Both the position numbers and the translations under genes were made by a program. The notes beneath the pieces were generated by a model, which was not told the origin of the DNA, searched no databases, and saw only the letters and a list, made by a program, of their open reading frames with translations. From SAR116 cluster bacterium (lineage in GTDB: Bacteria > Pseudomonadota > Alphaproteobacteria > Puniceispirillales > Puniceispirillaceae), in contig PBLR01000025.1 in NCBI GenBank assembly GCA_002722385.1, forward strand, positions 6,295 through 32,076: DNA of 25,782 nt, in the 5' to 3' direction. This document shows, piece by piece, positions 17,782-25,128 of the stretch (position 1 is the stretch's first letter; every line of letters begins with the position of its first letter).

Positions 17782-18570
17782 TCAGCCAAGCACATCATCC
17801 ATGGTATACAGGCCTGCTGGCTGACTGGCCGCAAAGGCCGCCGCCCGCAAAGCCCCGCGCGCAAATATCGAGCGGCTGGTGGCCCGGTGAGTCAGCTCTA
17901 TGCGTTCCTGCTGGCCAAAAAACGTCACTGTATGTTCGCCGGCAATATCACCGCCCCGCATCACGGCAAACCCGATATCCCCTGATTTGCGCGCCCCGGT
18001 CATCCCGTCACGGCCACTGTCACGCACCGCGTCAAGCGCGACATTGCGGCCATCTGCTGCCGCACGGCCAAGCGCAAGGGCTGTACCAGACGGCGCATCA
18101 ACTTTTTGATTGTGATGCGTTTCAACAATTTCAATATCCCAATCCTGGCTAAGTTGTTGGGCGACCTGACGGACCAGCTGTGCCAGCAATGTCACGCCGA
18201 CAGATGTGTTGGCACAATAGACAAGCGGAATATCACGCGCCGCTTCAGCCAGAATTTGTTCTTGTTCTGCTTTCAGACCAGTGGTCCCGATCACCATCGC
18301 TGTGCCGGTTTTCCGGGCAATCGCCAGATGCTGGAGTGTGGCTTCAGGATGGGTAAAATCAACAATAACCCCGCCTGCCCCTATGCCTAAGGCTGCTGGA
18401 TCAGCACTCAGGCTAACGCCGTCTATTTGTGAGCCAACCAACGGATTATCCGGATGCTCGCTCAAAGCTGCCAGTTCAAATTCCGGCTGCTCTGCGACCA
18501 CAGATCTGATCATCTGTCCCATTCGTCCCGCTGCCCCGGGAAGCGCGATTTTGGTCACTGTGCCTGGCAT
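17782..18570 (-). CDS. dapB: 4-hydroxy-tetrahydrodipicolinate reductase
   Basis: NAD(P)H-dependent reductase in lysine and meso-diaminopimelate synthesis, 262 aa, close to the usual 265-275. The nucleotide-binding loop is GAAGRMGQM (12-20). The catalytic segment is THHNQKVDAPSGTALAL (151-167) with His152, His153 and Lys156. The start is ATG at 18570 with GGGAG about 10 bases upstream. It lies 108 bases downstream of dnaJ on the same strand, a dnaK-dnaJ-dapB order familiar from alphaproteobacteria. A hairpin between dnaJ and dapB may reduce read-through. Confidence 0.97.
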   Translation of the reverse strand: MPGTVTKIALPGAAGRMGQMIRSVVAEQPEFELAALSEHPDNPLVGSQIDGVSLSADPAALGIGAGGVIVDFTHPEATLQHLAIARKTGTAMVIGTTGLKAEQEQILAEAARDIPLVYCANTSVGVTLLAQLVRQVAQQLSQDWDIEIVETHHNQKVDAPSGTALALGRAAADGRNVALDAVRDSGRDGMTGARKSGDIGFAVMRGGDIAGEHTVTFFGQQERIELTHRATSRSIFARGALRAAAFAASQPAGLYTMDDVLG

Positions 18571-18619
18571 GTCGTGTCTGCTCCCTTTTTAACGGCGGAT
18601 GTGCTGGGCTCGCACAGGC

Positions 18620-18637
18620 TCAGCCTAACAAGGCTGA
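18620..18637 (-). terminator. Hairpin downstream of dnaJ, possible terminator
   Basis: TCAGCCT (18620-18626) and AGGCTGA (18631-18637) form a perfect 7-bp stem with a 4-base loop, 42 bases past the dnaJ stop. No T-run follows on the minus strand, so if it terminates at all it is weak or factor-dependent. It could also attenuate read-through into dapB. Confidence 0.35.
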
Positions 18638-18678
18638 CCAGGAAACACCAGACAGTTCCCTTGCCCTAAATGAGCAGG

Positions 18679-19800
18679 TTATGACCATAATCGTTTGACC
18701 CGGTTTAAAAAGCTGGTGGTTTGCGGGCTTGCATCACCTGCCTTTTCAAATTCGGCCAGCAGCTCTGCCTGTTTTTTTGTCAGATTGGTCGGGGTTTCGA
18801 CATGGATTTCAACAATCTGGTCGCCTTGGCCTGCTCCGCGCAGTGCCGGCATACCTTTTCCGCGCATACGGAATTTGCGGCCTGTCTGGGTACCTTTTTC
18901 GATTTGCAGCCTGGCCATTCGTCCGGCCAATGTCGGCACGTCAATAGTGCCGCCCAAAGCGGCTGTTGCCATCGGCACAGGCACACGCACAAATAAATGG
19001 CTGCCCTCACGTTCAAAAATTGGATGATTTTTCACATTCACAAAAATATATAAACCCCCTGCCGGGGCTCCGCGCAACCCCGCCTCACCCTTCCCGGACA
19101 GACGGATCCGTGTGCCGGTATCAACACCAGAAGGAATATTTACAGACAGATTTTCAGCCTTTTCAACCCGGCCCTGTCCCCGGCAACTGCGGCAGGGATC
19201 AGAAATTGTCTCGCCCACACCCTGACAGGACGGACAGGTGCGCTCAACCGTGAAAAAACCCTGCTGGGCCCGGACCTTGCCCCGCCCGCCACAACCAGAA
19301 CAGGTCGCTGGCCGGCTGCCCTTTGCGGCACCCGTGCCTGAACATTCCTCACAAGAGGCTGAAATTTCGGCAACGATATCTTTGGTACAGCCGGTAAAGG
19401 CCTCATCAAGATCAATATCCAGATCATAACGCAGATCCGCACCATGGCGTGACTGACCGCCGCCGCCCCGGCCACCGGAAAATTCTGAGAACATCTGCTC
19501 AAAAATATCGGAAAAACCGCCGCCAAAGCCGCCGAATCCAGCCCCGGCCCCGCCACCGCCAAAACCGGCTGATTGTTCAAATGCGGCGTGACCCAACTGA
19601 TCATAAGCGGCCCGTTTCTGGCCGTCCTTCAGAACTTCATAAGCTTCGCTGGCTTCACGAAACCGTTCAGCCGCCGCTTCATCATCAGGGTTGCGATCTG
19701 GATGATTCGCCATTGCCAGCTTGCGATAAGCGGCTTTTATGGTCTTGTCATCTGCATCCCGGCTAACGCCCAGAACCTCATAGAAATCACGTTTCGCCAT
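18679..19800 (-). CDS. dnaJ: Chaperone DnaJ (Hsp40)
   Basis: Cochaperone that delivers unfolded proteins to DnaK and stimulates its ATPase, 373 aa, full length. The N-terminal J domain (1-70) has HPD at 33-35. A Gly/Phe-rich linker follows (about 76-115). The zinc region has all four CXXCXGXG repeats: CEECSGTG, CSGCGGRG, CPSCQGVG and CRSCRGQG. The C-terminal substrate-binding domains include IRLSGKGEAG. The start is ATG at 19800. The gene lies 85 bases downstream of dnaK on the same strand with no strong terminator between, so it should share the dnaK heat-shock promoter. Confidence 0.98.
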   Translation of the reverse strand: MAKRDFYEVLGVSRDADDKTIKAAYRKLAMANHPDRNPDDEAAAERFREASEAYEVLKDGQKRAAYDQLGHAAFEQSAGFGGGGAGAGFGGFGGGFSDIFEQMFSEFSGGRGGGGQSRHGADLRYDLDIDLDEAFTGCTKDIVAEISASCEECSGTGAAKGSRPATCSGCGGRGKVRAQQGFFTVERTCPSCQGVGETISDPCRSCRGQGRVEKAENLSVNIPSGVDTGTRIRLSGKGEAGLRGAPAGGLYIFVNVKNHPIFEREGSHLFVRVPVPMATAALGGTIDVPTLAGRMARLQIEKGTQTGRKFRMRGKGMPALRGAGQGDQIVEIHVETPTNLTKKQAELLAEFEKAGDASPQTTSFLNRVKRLWS

Positions 19801-19885
19801 TGCCTCGTCTTGCCCTACACATCATGGCCTTAAACTTAACCCGGCCAATGAAGCTCTGCTCAGCAGTCTCTAGCCTAGATCGGAT

Positions 19886-21805
19886 TTAAGCCTTTTTGGC
19901 ATCCTTATCATCGTCAACTTCTTCAAACTCGGCATCAACAACATCATCATTATTATCTTGTGTTGTGGCTTCATCTTGAGGCTGTGCGTCTGACATATCC
20001 TGCTCACCTTGATAAGCGGCTTCACCCAGCTTCATCAGCACAGCAGACAAGGCTTCAGATTTTTCACCGATCTGCTGGTCATCATCTCCTTCAAGGGCTG
20101 TTTTCAGCTCAGCGATCGCAGCTTCAACATCTGCCTTCATGGCAGGGTCGGCCTTATCACCCAGATCATCAATAGATTTCTGAGCGCCATGAACCAGGGC
20201 TTCGGCCTGATTGCGCGCTTCAACCTTTGCCCGGCGTTCTTTGTCCTGTTCAGCATAGGTTTCAGCATCCTGAACCATCTGATCAATTTCAGAATCATCA
20301 AGCCCGCCTGACGCTTTGATGCTGATCGCCTGTTCTTTACCAGTTGCTTTGTCTTTCGCGCTGACTTTCACAATACCGTTGGCATCAATATCAAAGGTGA
20401 CTTCGATCTGCGGCACACCCCGTGCAGCGGCCGGAATGCCTTCCAGATTAAACTGACCAAGCAGCTTGTTATCTGCCGCCATTTCACGCTCACCCTGGTA
20501 AACAGAAATGGTCACCGCAGACTGATTGTCATCAGCAGTTGAAAACACCTGGCTTTTCTTGGTCGGGATTGTTGTGTTCCGGTCGATCAGACGGGTGAAC
20601 ACACCGCCCAGCGTTTCAATGCCCAAAGACAGCGGCGTGACATCCAACAGCAACACATCTTTTACATCACCTGTCAGAACGCCGGCCTGGATTGCGGCCC
20701 CGCTGGCGACAACTTCATCGGGGTTCACCCCGCGATGAGGCTCTTTGCCGAAGAATTTTTCGACTGTCTCAACAATTTTGGGCATCCGGGTCATCCCGCC
20801 GACCAGAATCACCTCATCAATCTCGCCTGCAGATACACCCGCATCTTTCAGGGCCTTCTTGCAGGGTTCTAGAGAGCGCTGAACAAGGCCGTCAACCAGC
20901 TGTTCCAGCTTTGAGCGGCTGAGCTTTACATTCAGGTGTTTCGGGCCGGTTTGATCAGCTGTGATAAACGGCAGATTCACTTCTGTCTGTGTGGTGCTTG
21001 ACAGCTCAATCTTGGCTTTTTCAGCAGCTTCTTTCAGCCGCTGCAAGGCCATCCGGTCAGAGCGCAGATCAATGCCCTGTTCTGCCTTGAACTCATCCGC
21101 CAGAAAATCGATCACCACCTGGTCGAAATCTTCCCCGCCAAGGAACGTATCGCCATTGGTTGATTTCACCTCAAACACACCATCACCGATTTCCAGGATA
21201 GAGACATCAAATGTCCCGCCACCCAGATCAAACACAGCAATGATGCCGGATTCCTTACGGTCCAGACCATAAGCAAGAGCTGCGGCTGTCGGCTCATTGA
21301 TAATCCGCAGAACCTCAAGACCGGCAATCTTACCGGCATCTTTTGTGGCCTGACGCTGGGCATCGTTAAAATAGGCCGGCACAGTGATCACGGCCTGATC
21401 AACTGTTTCTCCTAAGAATGATTCCGCATCTTCTTTCAGCTTGCGCAGGATAAAGCTGGACATCTGAGAGGGAGAATAATCTTCACCATCAACCTCAATC
21501 CAGGCATCACCGTTCTTCGCTGGCTTGACCTTATAAGGCACAAGATCAGCAAAATCCTTAATCGCCGCATCATCAGCGCGGCGGCCGATCAGACGTTTGA
21601 CCGCAAAAATGGTTTTTTCTGGGTTGGTCACGGCCTGACGTTTGGCGGGCTGACCAACAAGACGCTCATCATCATCTGCAAACCCGATCATGGACGGGGT
21701 TGTGCGGGCCCCTTCGGCGTTTTCAATAACGCGTGTGTCCTTGCCATCCATGACGGCAACACATGAATTTGTGGTTCCCAGATCAATGCCTATAACTCTT
21801 CCCAT
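19886..21805 (-). CDS. dnaK: Chaperone DnaK (Hsp70)
   Basis: ATP-dependent Hsp70 chaperone, 639 aa. The nucleotide-binding domain shows [16 protein letters not shown] (5-20), [25 protein letters not shown] and [13 protein letters not shown]. The substrate-binding domain and helical lid follow, ending in the acidic [12 protein letters not shown] tail typical of bacterial DnaK. The start is ATG at 21805, with AGGA about 9 bases upstream. Transcription is probably driven by RpoH from the promoter at 21881-21908. It lies downstream of grpE on the same strand with a 152-base gap, and upstream of dnaJ. Confidence 0.99.
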   Translation of the reverse strand: MGRVIGIDLGTTNSCVAVMDGKDTRVIENAEGARTTPSMIGFADDDERLVGQPAKRQAVTNPEKTIFAVKRLIGRRADDAAIKDFADLVPYKVKPAKNGDAWIEVDGEDYSPSQMSSFILRKLKEDAESFLGETVDQAVITVPAYFNDAQRQATKDAGKIAGLEVLRIINEPTAAALAYGLDRKESGIIAVFDLGGGTFDVSILEIGDGVFEVKSTNGDTFLGGEDFDQVVIDFLADEFKAEQGIDLRSDRMALQRLKEAAEKAKIELSSTTQTEVNLPFITADQTGPKHLNVKLSRSKLEQLVDGLVQRSLEPCKKALKDAGVSAGEIDEVILVGGMTRMPKIVETVEKFFGKEPHRGVNPDEVVASGAAIQAGVLTGDVKDVLLLDVTPLSLGIETLGGVFTRLIDRNTTIPTKKSQVFSTADDNQSAVTISVYQGEREMAADNKLLGQFNLEGIPAAARGVPQIEVTFDIDANGIVKVSAKDKATGKEQAISIKASGGLDDSEIDQMVQDAETYAEQDKERRAKVEARNQAEALVHGAQKSIDDLGDKADPAMKADVEAAIAELKTALEGDDDQQIGEKSEALSAVLMKLGEAAYQGEQDMSDAQPQDEATTQDNNDDVVDAEFEEVDDDKDAKKA

Positions 21806-21880
21806 CTTCTGATATCCTTTTTTCAGTCCTGGTTTCAGGAAGTCAAAAATAGAGCCGCGTGTTTACCACTGGCCCCGCTT

Positions 21881-21908
21881 ATATAAGGTCTGATTTTCAT
21901 CATGCAAG
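21881..21908 (-). promoter_or_regulatory. Heat-shock sigma (RpoH) promoter of dnaK
   Basis: On the minus strand the sequence reads CTTG, 17 bases, then CTTATATAAG. This fits the alphaproteobacterial RpoH consensus as I recall it (CTTG-N17-CYTATNTNNG) at every specified position. The -35 is at 21903-21908 (CTTGCA) and the -10 begins with CTTATAT at 21881-21887. The transcript would start near 21873, leaving a leader of about 68 bases. No CIRCE element is present. Confidence 0.7.
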
Positions 21909-21957
21909 AGGCAGACAGATTTCAGCACGCCAATTACAGACCTGTTTTCTTGTCTGT

Positions 21958-22623
21958 TTATGAAGCCGGCGGTGTGGCGGTGTCTGTTGCCGCTTTTGAC
22001 ACACCGACCATCGCCGGGCGCAATAACCTGTCATGCAGGCTGTAGCCAGGCTGAACCACCTGAACAACCATTCCCGGCTCTACATCATCTGTTGGCACCT
22101 CAAACATGGCCTGATGCAGATTATAATCGAACTTCTCGCCCTCAGGATTAATCCGCTGAATACCATGGCGTTCAAACGCAGATGCCAGTTCGCGGCCGGT
22201 CATCTCAACACCAATGAGAATATTCTTCACGGTCTCATCCATTCCCTCTTTATCTTCAGGGATCAACGTGATCGCCTTTTCCAAATTATCCAGAGAGGCC
22301 AGCAAATCTCGGGCAAAAGACAAGGGGCCATATTTTTTCGCAGCCGCCACTTCACGTTCTGTGCGTTTGCGCAAATTTTCATTATCAGCCATCACACGAA
22401 GAAGCTGATCTTTCAGCTCATCGCGATCGGTACCTGATTCTGAATCAGAATCTGAGGTCTCTTCGCCATCTGAGGATGCTGATTCTGCTTCAGCTTGTAC
22501 CGCATCTGTTTGATCCTCTGCGCCAGCCGCATGGCTGTTTTCGGCAGATCCGGTTTGCGCCTTTACGTCCTCATCTGGTTGTTCTGACTTGGTCTGTTCA
22601 GCTTCATCACCGCTGGTCATCAT
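21958..22623 (-). CDS. grpE: Nucleotide exchange factor GrpE
   Basis: DnaK cochaperone that releases ADP, 221 aa. An acidic, Ser/Glu-rich N-terminal extension (about 1-70) precedes the coiled coil and dimer helix (DELKDQLLRVMADNENLRKR, then FARDLLASLDNLEKAI). The C-terminal beta domain ends with the family signature VQPGYSLHDRLLRPAMVGV. The start is the first of two adjacent ATGs (22623), with GAGG about 8 bases upstream. The frame is open to 22887, but that extra 88-residue reading overlaps the divergent gene's start and looks non-coding. A candidate RpoH promoter lies about 90-115 bases upstream. The acidic extension is longer than in E. coli GrpE. Confidence 0.96.
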   Translation of the reverse strand: MMTSGDEAEQTKSEQPDEDVKAQTGSAENSHAAGAEDQTDAVQAEAESASSDGEETSDSDSESGTDRDELKDQLLRVMADNENLRKRTEREVAAAKKYGPLSFARDLLASLDNLEKAITLIPEDKEGMDETVKNILIGVEMTGRELASAFERHGIQRINPEGEKFDYNLHQAMFEVPTDDVEPGMVVQVVQPGYSLHDRLLRPAMVGVSKAATDTATPPAS

Positions 22624-22711
22624 TTTGGCCCTCGTCTTTCTTCTTTTTTGCCTCAAGACATAACCGGCACATCTATCAGGCGCAGCCATGCCATCCACGC
22701 TGGCAGCCAAG

Positions 22712-22740
22712 ATGTGGGGATGAATGCAGCAAATGCCAAG
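22712..22740 (-). promoter_or_regulatory. Candidate RpoH-type promoter of grpE
   Basis: On the minus strand CTTGGC (22735-22740) is 15 bases from CCCCACAT (22712-22719), a spacing identical to that in the dnaK promoter. The -10 resembles the general CCCCATNT heat-shock form more than the alphaproteobacterial CYTATNT form, so support is moderate. The leader to the grpE ATG would be about 82 bases. Confidence 0.4.
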
Positions 22741-22747
22741 TAGAGAT

Positions 22748-22776
22748 TGGACATTTTTTGCGTTTTTTTTTAACAT
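22748..22776 (+). promoter_or_regulatory. Candidate sigma-70 promoter of the Lys-rich/zinc-ribbon pair
   Basis: TGGACA (22748-22753) and TAACAT (22771-22776) are 17 bases apart, matching the -35 at 5 of 6 and the -10 at 4 of 6 positions. A run of nine T residues (22762-22770) fills the spacer. The -35 lies only 7 bases from the opposing grpE -35, so the two promoters are back to back and could not easily be occupied at the same time. Confidence 0.4.
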
Positions 22777-22780
22777 AGCG

Positions 22781-22803
22781 ACCAGACAAAACACCAATCT
22801 GGT
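22781..22803 (+). repeat. Short inverted repeat at the start of the Lys-rich gene's leader
   Basis: ACCAGA (22781-22786) and TCTGGT (22798-22803) are perfect inverted copies around 11 bases. They sit at the predicted transcription start and 12 bases before the ATG at 22816. The repeat could be an operator or a leader hairpin near the ribosome site. Six-base arms can occur by chance. Confidence 0.3.
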
Positions 22804-22815
22804 AAAGACGCTGTG

Positions 22816-23457
22816 ATGAAAAAAAAGCCTTATAATGATAATCTGGTTATGGCGTCTATTGAGAGCTTGTATAATCAGGCCAATCATACAACAGCCGCAG
22901 ATCAGACAGAGCTGAAGCGTCAGAACAGTGAAAATCTGCCCATTATCGGCAGCCTGCCTGTTACGCTATCCAGCGATACAGCAGATCAAGACAGCACTCA
23001 GTTTGATGATATGGTCCTGACCGGCTTGCTGGAGGCTGTTCCTGCTGAACCAACCCTTCCTGCACAAATTGCCAAACCAGACAGTGATGATGATGATGAA
23101 CAGGACGATAATCCTTTTCTTGCGATTCGCCAGGCGGTGATTTCTGCTGGCCAGATGACCGCACCAGAACCAGAAGAAGACCGCCTGTCCGATGAGCCCG
23201 CGAGCCCGGCAAAACAGGCCTTCGCCGGACAGCTGGCAGAACTGATTGATGCCGAAATTGAGCGGCGGCTGACAGAACGGCTGAACAAAGACAAAACGCC
23301 TGTACCTGCCCAGAAGCGGGCCACAAAACAAAAACAGGCAAAACAGGCCAGCAAGCCCAAAAAGCAAAAAAAGTCTGCCGCGCACAGCAAAAAGCCAAAA
23401 CCAGATAATCCTGCGCCGAAAAAGACAACAAAGGCGCGCCGGAGACCAAAATCATGA
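22816..23457 (+). CDS. Unrecognised protein with acidic middle and Lys-rich C-terminal tail
   Basis: A 213-residue protein I cannot assign to a family. The N-terminus (MKKKPYNDNLVMASIESLY) is followed by a polar, probably disordered stretch and an acidic patch DSDDDDEQDD (about 88-97). An amphipathic helix, AGQLAELIDAEIERRLTERL, lies near 137-156. The final 56 residues are about 39% Lys/Arg with Pro, Ala and Gln (KPKKQKKSAAHSKKPKP), much like a histone-H1-type nucleic-acid-binding tail. There is no signal peptide. A GTG directly precedes the ATG and is an alternative start. No strong ribosome site is visible. The stop overlaps the next start (ATGA), so the two genes are translationally coupled. 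Coding is supported by that overlap, by a candidate promoter and by structured protein composition; the opposite-strand frames here are Phe/Cys-rich mirror images of the Lys codons. Confidence 0.7.
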   Translation: MKKKPYNDNLVMASIESLYNQANHTTAADQTELKRQNSENLPIIGSLPVTLSSDTADQDSTQFDDMVLTGLLEAVPAEPTLPAQIAKPDSDDDDEQDDNPFLAIRQAVISAGQMTAPEPEEDRLSDEPASPAKQAFAGQLAELIDAEIERRLTERLNKDKTPVPAQKRATKQKQAKQASKPKKQKKSAAHSKKPKPDNPAPKKTTKARRRPKS

Positions 23458-23978
23458 ATATGCGTGTCGCCTGTCCACATTGTCAGGTTGTTGGCGTGGT
23501 TCCTGATGAGCTGCGCAAATTCAGCAACTGGCCTGTCGCCTGTCACCATTGTCATCAGCATTATTATGTGCCGGTAATCTCATCACCAGCGCCGCTGTCC
23601 CGCCAGGTTGAGCTGGCCTGTGCCAGCTGTGGCCAGACATCTGCGTTGGACAAGCAGGCCTATGATTCGATCCTGACAGAAAAATTCCCGCTCTTCTGTC
23701 AGAGCTGTCACAGCTCTCTTACCGGAGATGACGCAAATATTGTTGAGCTGGACCATCCGGACAAATCTGGTCAAACCACACAGGCTGTTGGCATGAAATC
23801 GGCACTGGCCCTTGTGTTTACCGGCTTTTTCATTGTCAGTGTCTCGGTCATGGCGGCTCATGAAGGGCTGATCAGCAGAGAATGGCTGGATAATCTTCTG
23901 CAGCATCTGCCAGATCGCGCGATTGTGGTCAGCTATCTGACAGACGCCCTGAAATCTAGCTCAGAAACCGGGCAATAG
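23454..23978 (+). CDS. Double zinc-ribbon membrane protein, unknown function
   Basis: A 174-residue protein. Two Cys-X2-Cys...Cys-X2-Cys ribbons are visible: Cys7/Cys10 with Cys30/Cys33, and Cys56/Cys59 with Cys82/Cys85. The first resembles the MJ0042-type finger found near the N-terminus of many alphaproteobacterial proteins (ACPHC...ACHHC). A single membrane segment (about 116-135, ALALVFTGFFIVSVSVMAA) follows a charged linker, then about 39 residues. The ribbons would face the cytoplasm if the topology is N-in. The ATG overlaps the stop of the Lys-rich gene by four bases. The 3' end overlaps that of hrcA by 23 bases, convergently. A sensor or a scaffold for a nucleic-acid-binding partner is possible but is only inference. 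Confidence 0.8.
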   Translation: MNMRVACPHCQVVGVVPDELRKFSNWPVACHHCHQHYYVPVISSPAPLSRQVELACASCGQTSALDKQAYDSILTEKFPLFCQSCHSSLTGDDANIVELDHPDKSGQTTQAVGMKSALALVFTGFFIVSVSVMAAHEGLISREWLDNLLQHLPDRAIVVSYLTDALKSSSETGQ

Positions 23979-25011
23979 CCTGGCTGGTGTAATCCACCAT
24001 CGGAATAATCCGGGCATAATTCATATGCCGGGGGCCAATAACACCGACAGCACCAATGATTTTCCGGTCTGCGTTCCGGTAAGGAGACAGCACAACTGAA
24101 CAGCCGGTTTCTGAAAACAGCTCATGTTCAGCACCGATAAATATCTGCAGCCCATCTGCTGCAAGCACAGACTGCATTAATTGGGTGGCATGACTGCGCA
24201 TTTCCAGCTTGTCAAACAACAGCCTGACCCGGGCCAGATCATCAACAGCTTTGACATCTTCAAGCAGATTTGTCTGGCCGTTCAGAATCAGTGACGCTTC
24301 ATCCCGGCCTTCTGCATCAGACCAGCTGGCCAGCCCCCGCGCGATCAAATCGCTGGTTAAAGTATCCAGTTCGGTCTGATGATGAACCCGGTCCTGATCA
24401 GCCAGACGGACAATATCTGTCAGCGGTTTGCCTTTATAATGGCCGTTCATATAATTGGAGGCTTCAACCAGACAATGCGCCGGAATACCGGCTGGCATTT
24501 CGATCAGCCTGTTTTCAACATGACCGTTTGAAAACACCAGAATCACCAGAATTTTCCGGTCCTGAACAGGCACAAATTCAATGTGATTTACAGACAAATC
24601 TTCACTTGGGGCCATGACAAGAGCAGCACATTTGGACAGGCCGGATAACGCCAAGCTGGCTTTGTCCAAGGCCTGATTAACAGACAAGCCGTCACCGACA
24701 GACAGGCTGTCAAACGATGCCTGGCTGTCAACCGGCAGAGCAGATTGTATTTCCATCAGCCCGTCAACAAACAATCTGAGCCCAGCACGGGTCGGCAGGC
24801 GCCCGGCAGAGGTATGTGGTGAGAATAGCAGACCTGCTCCTTCCAGCTCTGCCATGATGGCGCGTACAGACGCAGATGACAGCCCGATATCCGGATGTGA
24901 TGAGATCACACCAGAGCCCACAGGTGTTCCTGTTTCCAGGTAATTATTGACAATGATATTGAAAATTTCCTGACTCCGCTTGGTCATTTCCAAAACAGGA
25001 AGTGAGGTCAT
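23956..25011 (-). CDS. hrcA: Heat-inducible transcription repressor HrcA
   Basis: Repressor of heat-shock operons that binds CIRCE operators and is kept active by GroEL, 351 aa. The N-terminal winged helix includes RSQEIFNIIVNNYLETGTPVGS and LSSASVRAIMAELEGAGLL, both family signatures, followed by PHTSAGRLPT. The GAF-like and dimerisation regions follow. The start is ATG at 25011, with AGGA about 8 bases upstream. The gene is divergent from rph, as in many alphaproteobacteria. There hrcA is usually followed directly by grpE; here two plus-strand genes come between. I saw no CIRCE element anywhere in the window, so its targets (probably groESL) lie elsewhere. Confidence 0.96.
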   Translation of the reverse strand: MTSLPVLEMTKRSQEIFNIIVNNYLETGTPVGSGVISSHPDIGLSSASVRAIMAELEGAGLLFSPHTSAGRLPTRAGLRLFVDGLMEIQSALPVDSQASFDSLSVGDGLSVNQALDKASLALSGLSKCAALVMAPSEDLSVNHIEFVPVQDRKILVILVFSNGHVENRLIEMPAGIPAHCLVEASNYMNGHYKGKPLTDIVRLADQDRVHHQTELDTLTSDLIARGLASWSDAEGRDEASLILNGQTNLLEDVKAVDDLARVRLLFDKLEMRSHATQLMQSVLAADGLQIFIGAEHELFSETGCSVVLSPYRNADRKIIGAVGVIGPRHMNYARIIPMVDYTSQAIARFLS

Positions 25012-25057
25012 GGGGATATCCTATTGTCTGCAGCTGTGGTATTGAACGACTAAGTCT

Positions 25058-25086
25058 AATATAAACCGTGGTCTGCTTCTCTGCAA
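25058..25086 (-). promoter_or_regulatory. Weak sigma-70-like promoter candidate for hrcA
   Basis: On the minus strand TTGCAG (25081-25086) is 17 bases from TATATT (25058-25063). The -10 matches at 5 of 6 positions but the -35 only at 3 of 6. A small palindrome, GACTAAGTC (25048-25056), lies at the expected start site. A GAGTGC-type CIRCE half-site is not present. Confidence 0.3.
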
Positions 25087-25128
25087 AACAGTTCTGAGCA
25101 CAGGCCCTACCAGAGGCAGCCCCTATCC

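Noticed and set aside
17767..17787. GGCTG/CAGCC inverted repeat between the convergent DUF2244 and dapB genes
   Set aside because: The stem has only 5 perfect pairs around an 11-base loop, overlaps the dapB stop, and has no T-run on either side. It is too weak to call a terminator.
18405..18417. CIRCE-like half-site (AGCACTC) inside dapB
   Set aside because: There is no inverted partner after about 9 bases, and it lies inside a coding region away from any heat-shock start.
22761..22770. T-rich run between grpE and the Lys-rich gene, considered as a terminator tail
   Set aside because: No stem precedes it on the plus strand and no gene on that strand ends upstream. It fits better as promoter spacer.
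22624..22887. 88-residue N-terminal extension of grpE
   Set aside because: It is hydrophobic and Cys/His-rich, unlike GrpE. It runs over the candidate promoters and into the start of the divergent gene. The ATG at 22623 has a good ribosome site.
22961..23561. Several long minus-strand frames antisense to the Lys-rich gene
   Set aside because: Their Phe/Cys/Leu-rich composition is the reverse reading of Lys-rich AAA/AAG codons. They have no family signature, and the plus-strand gene has the ATGA junction to a recognisable zinc-ribbon gene.
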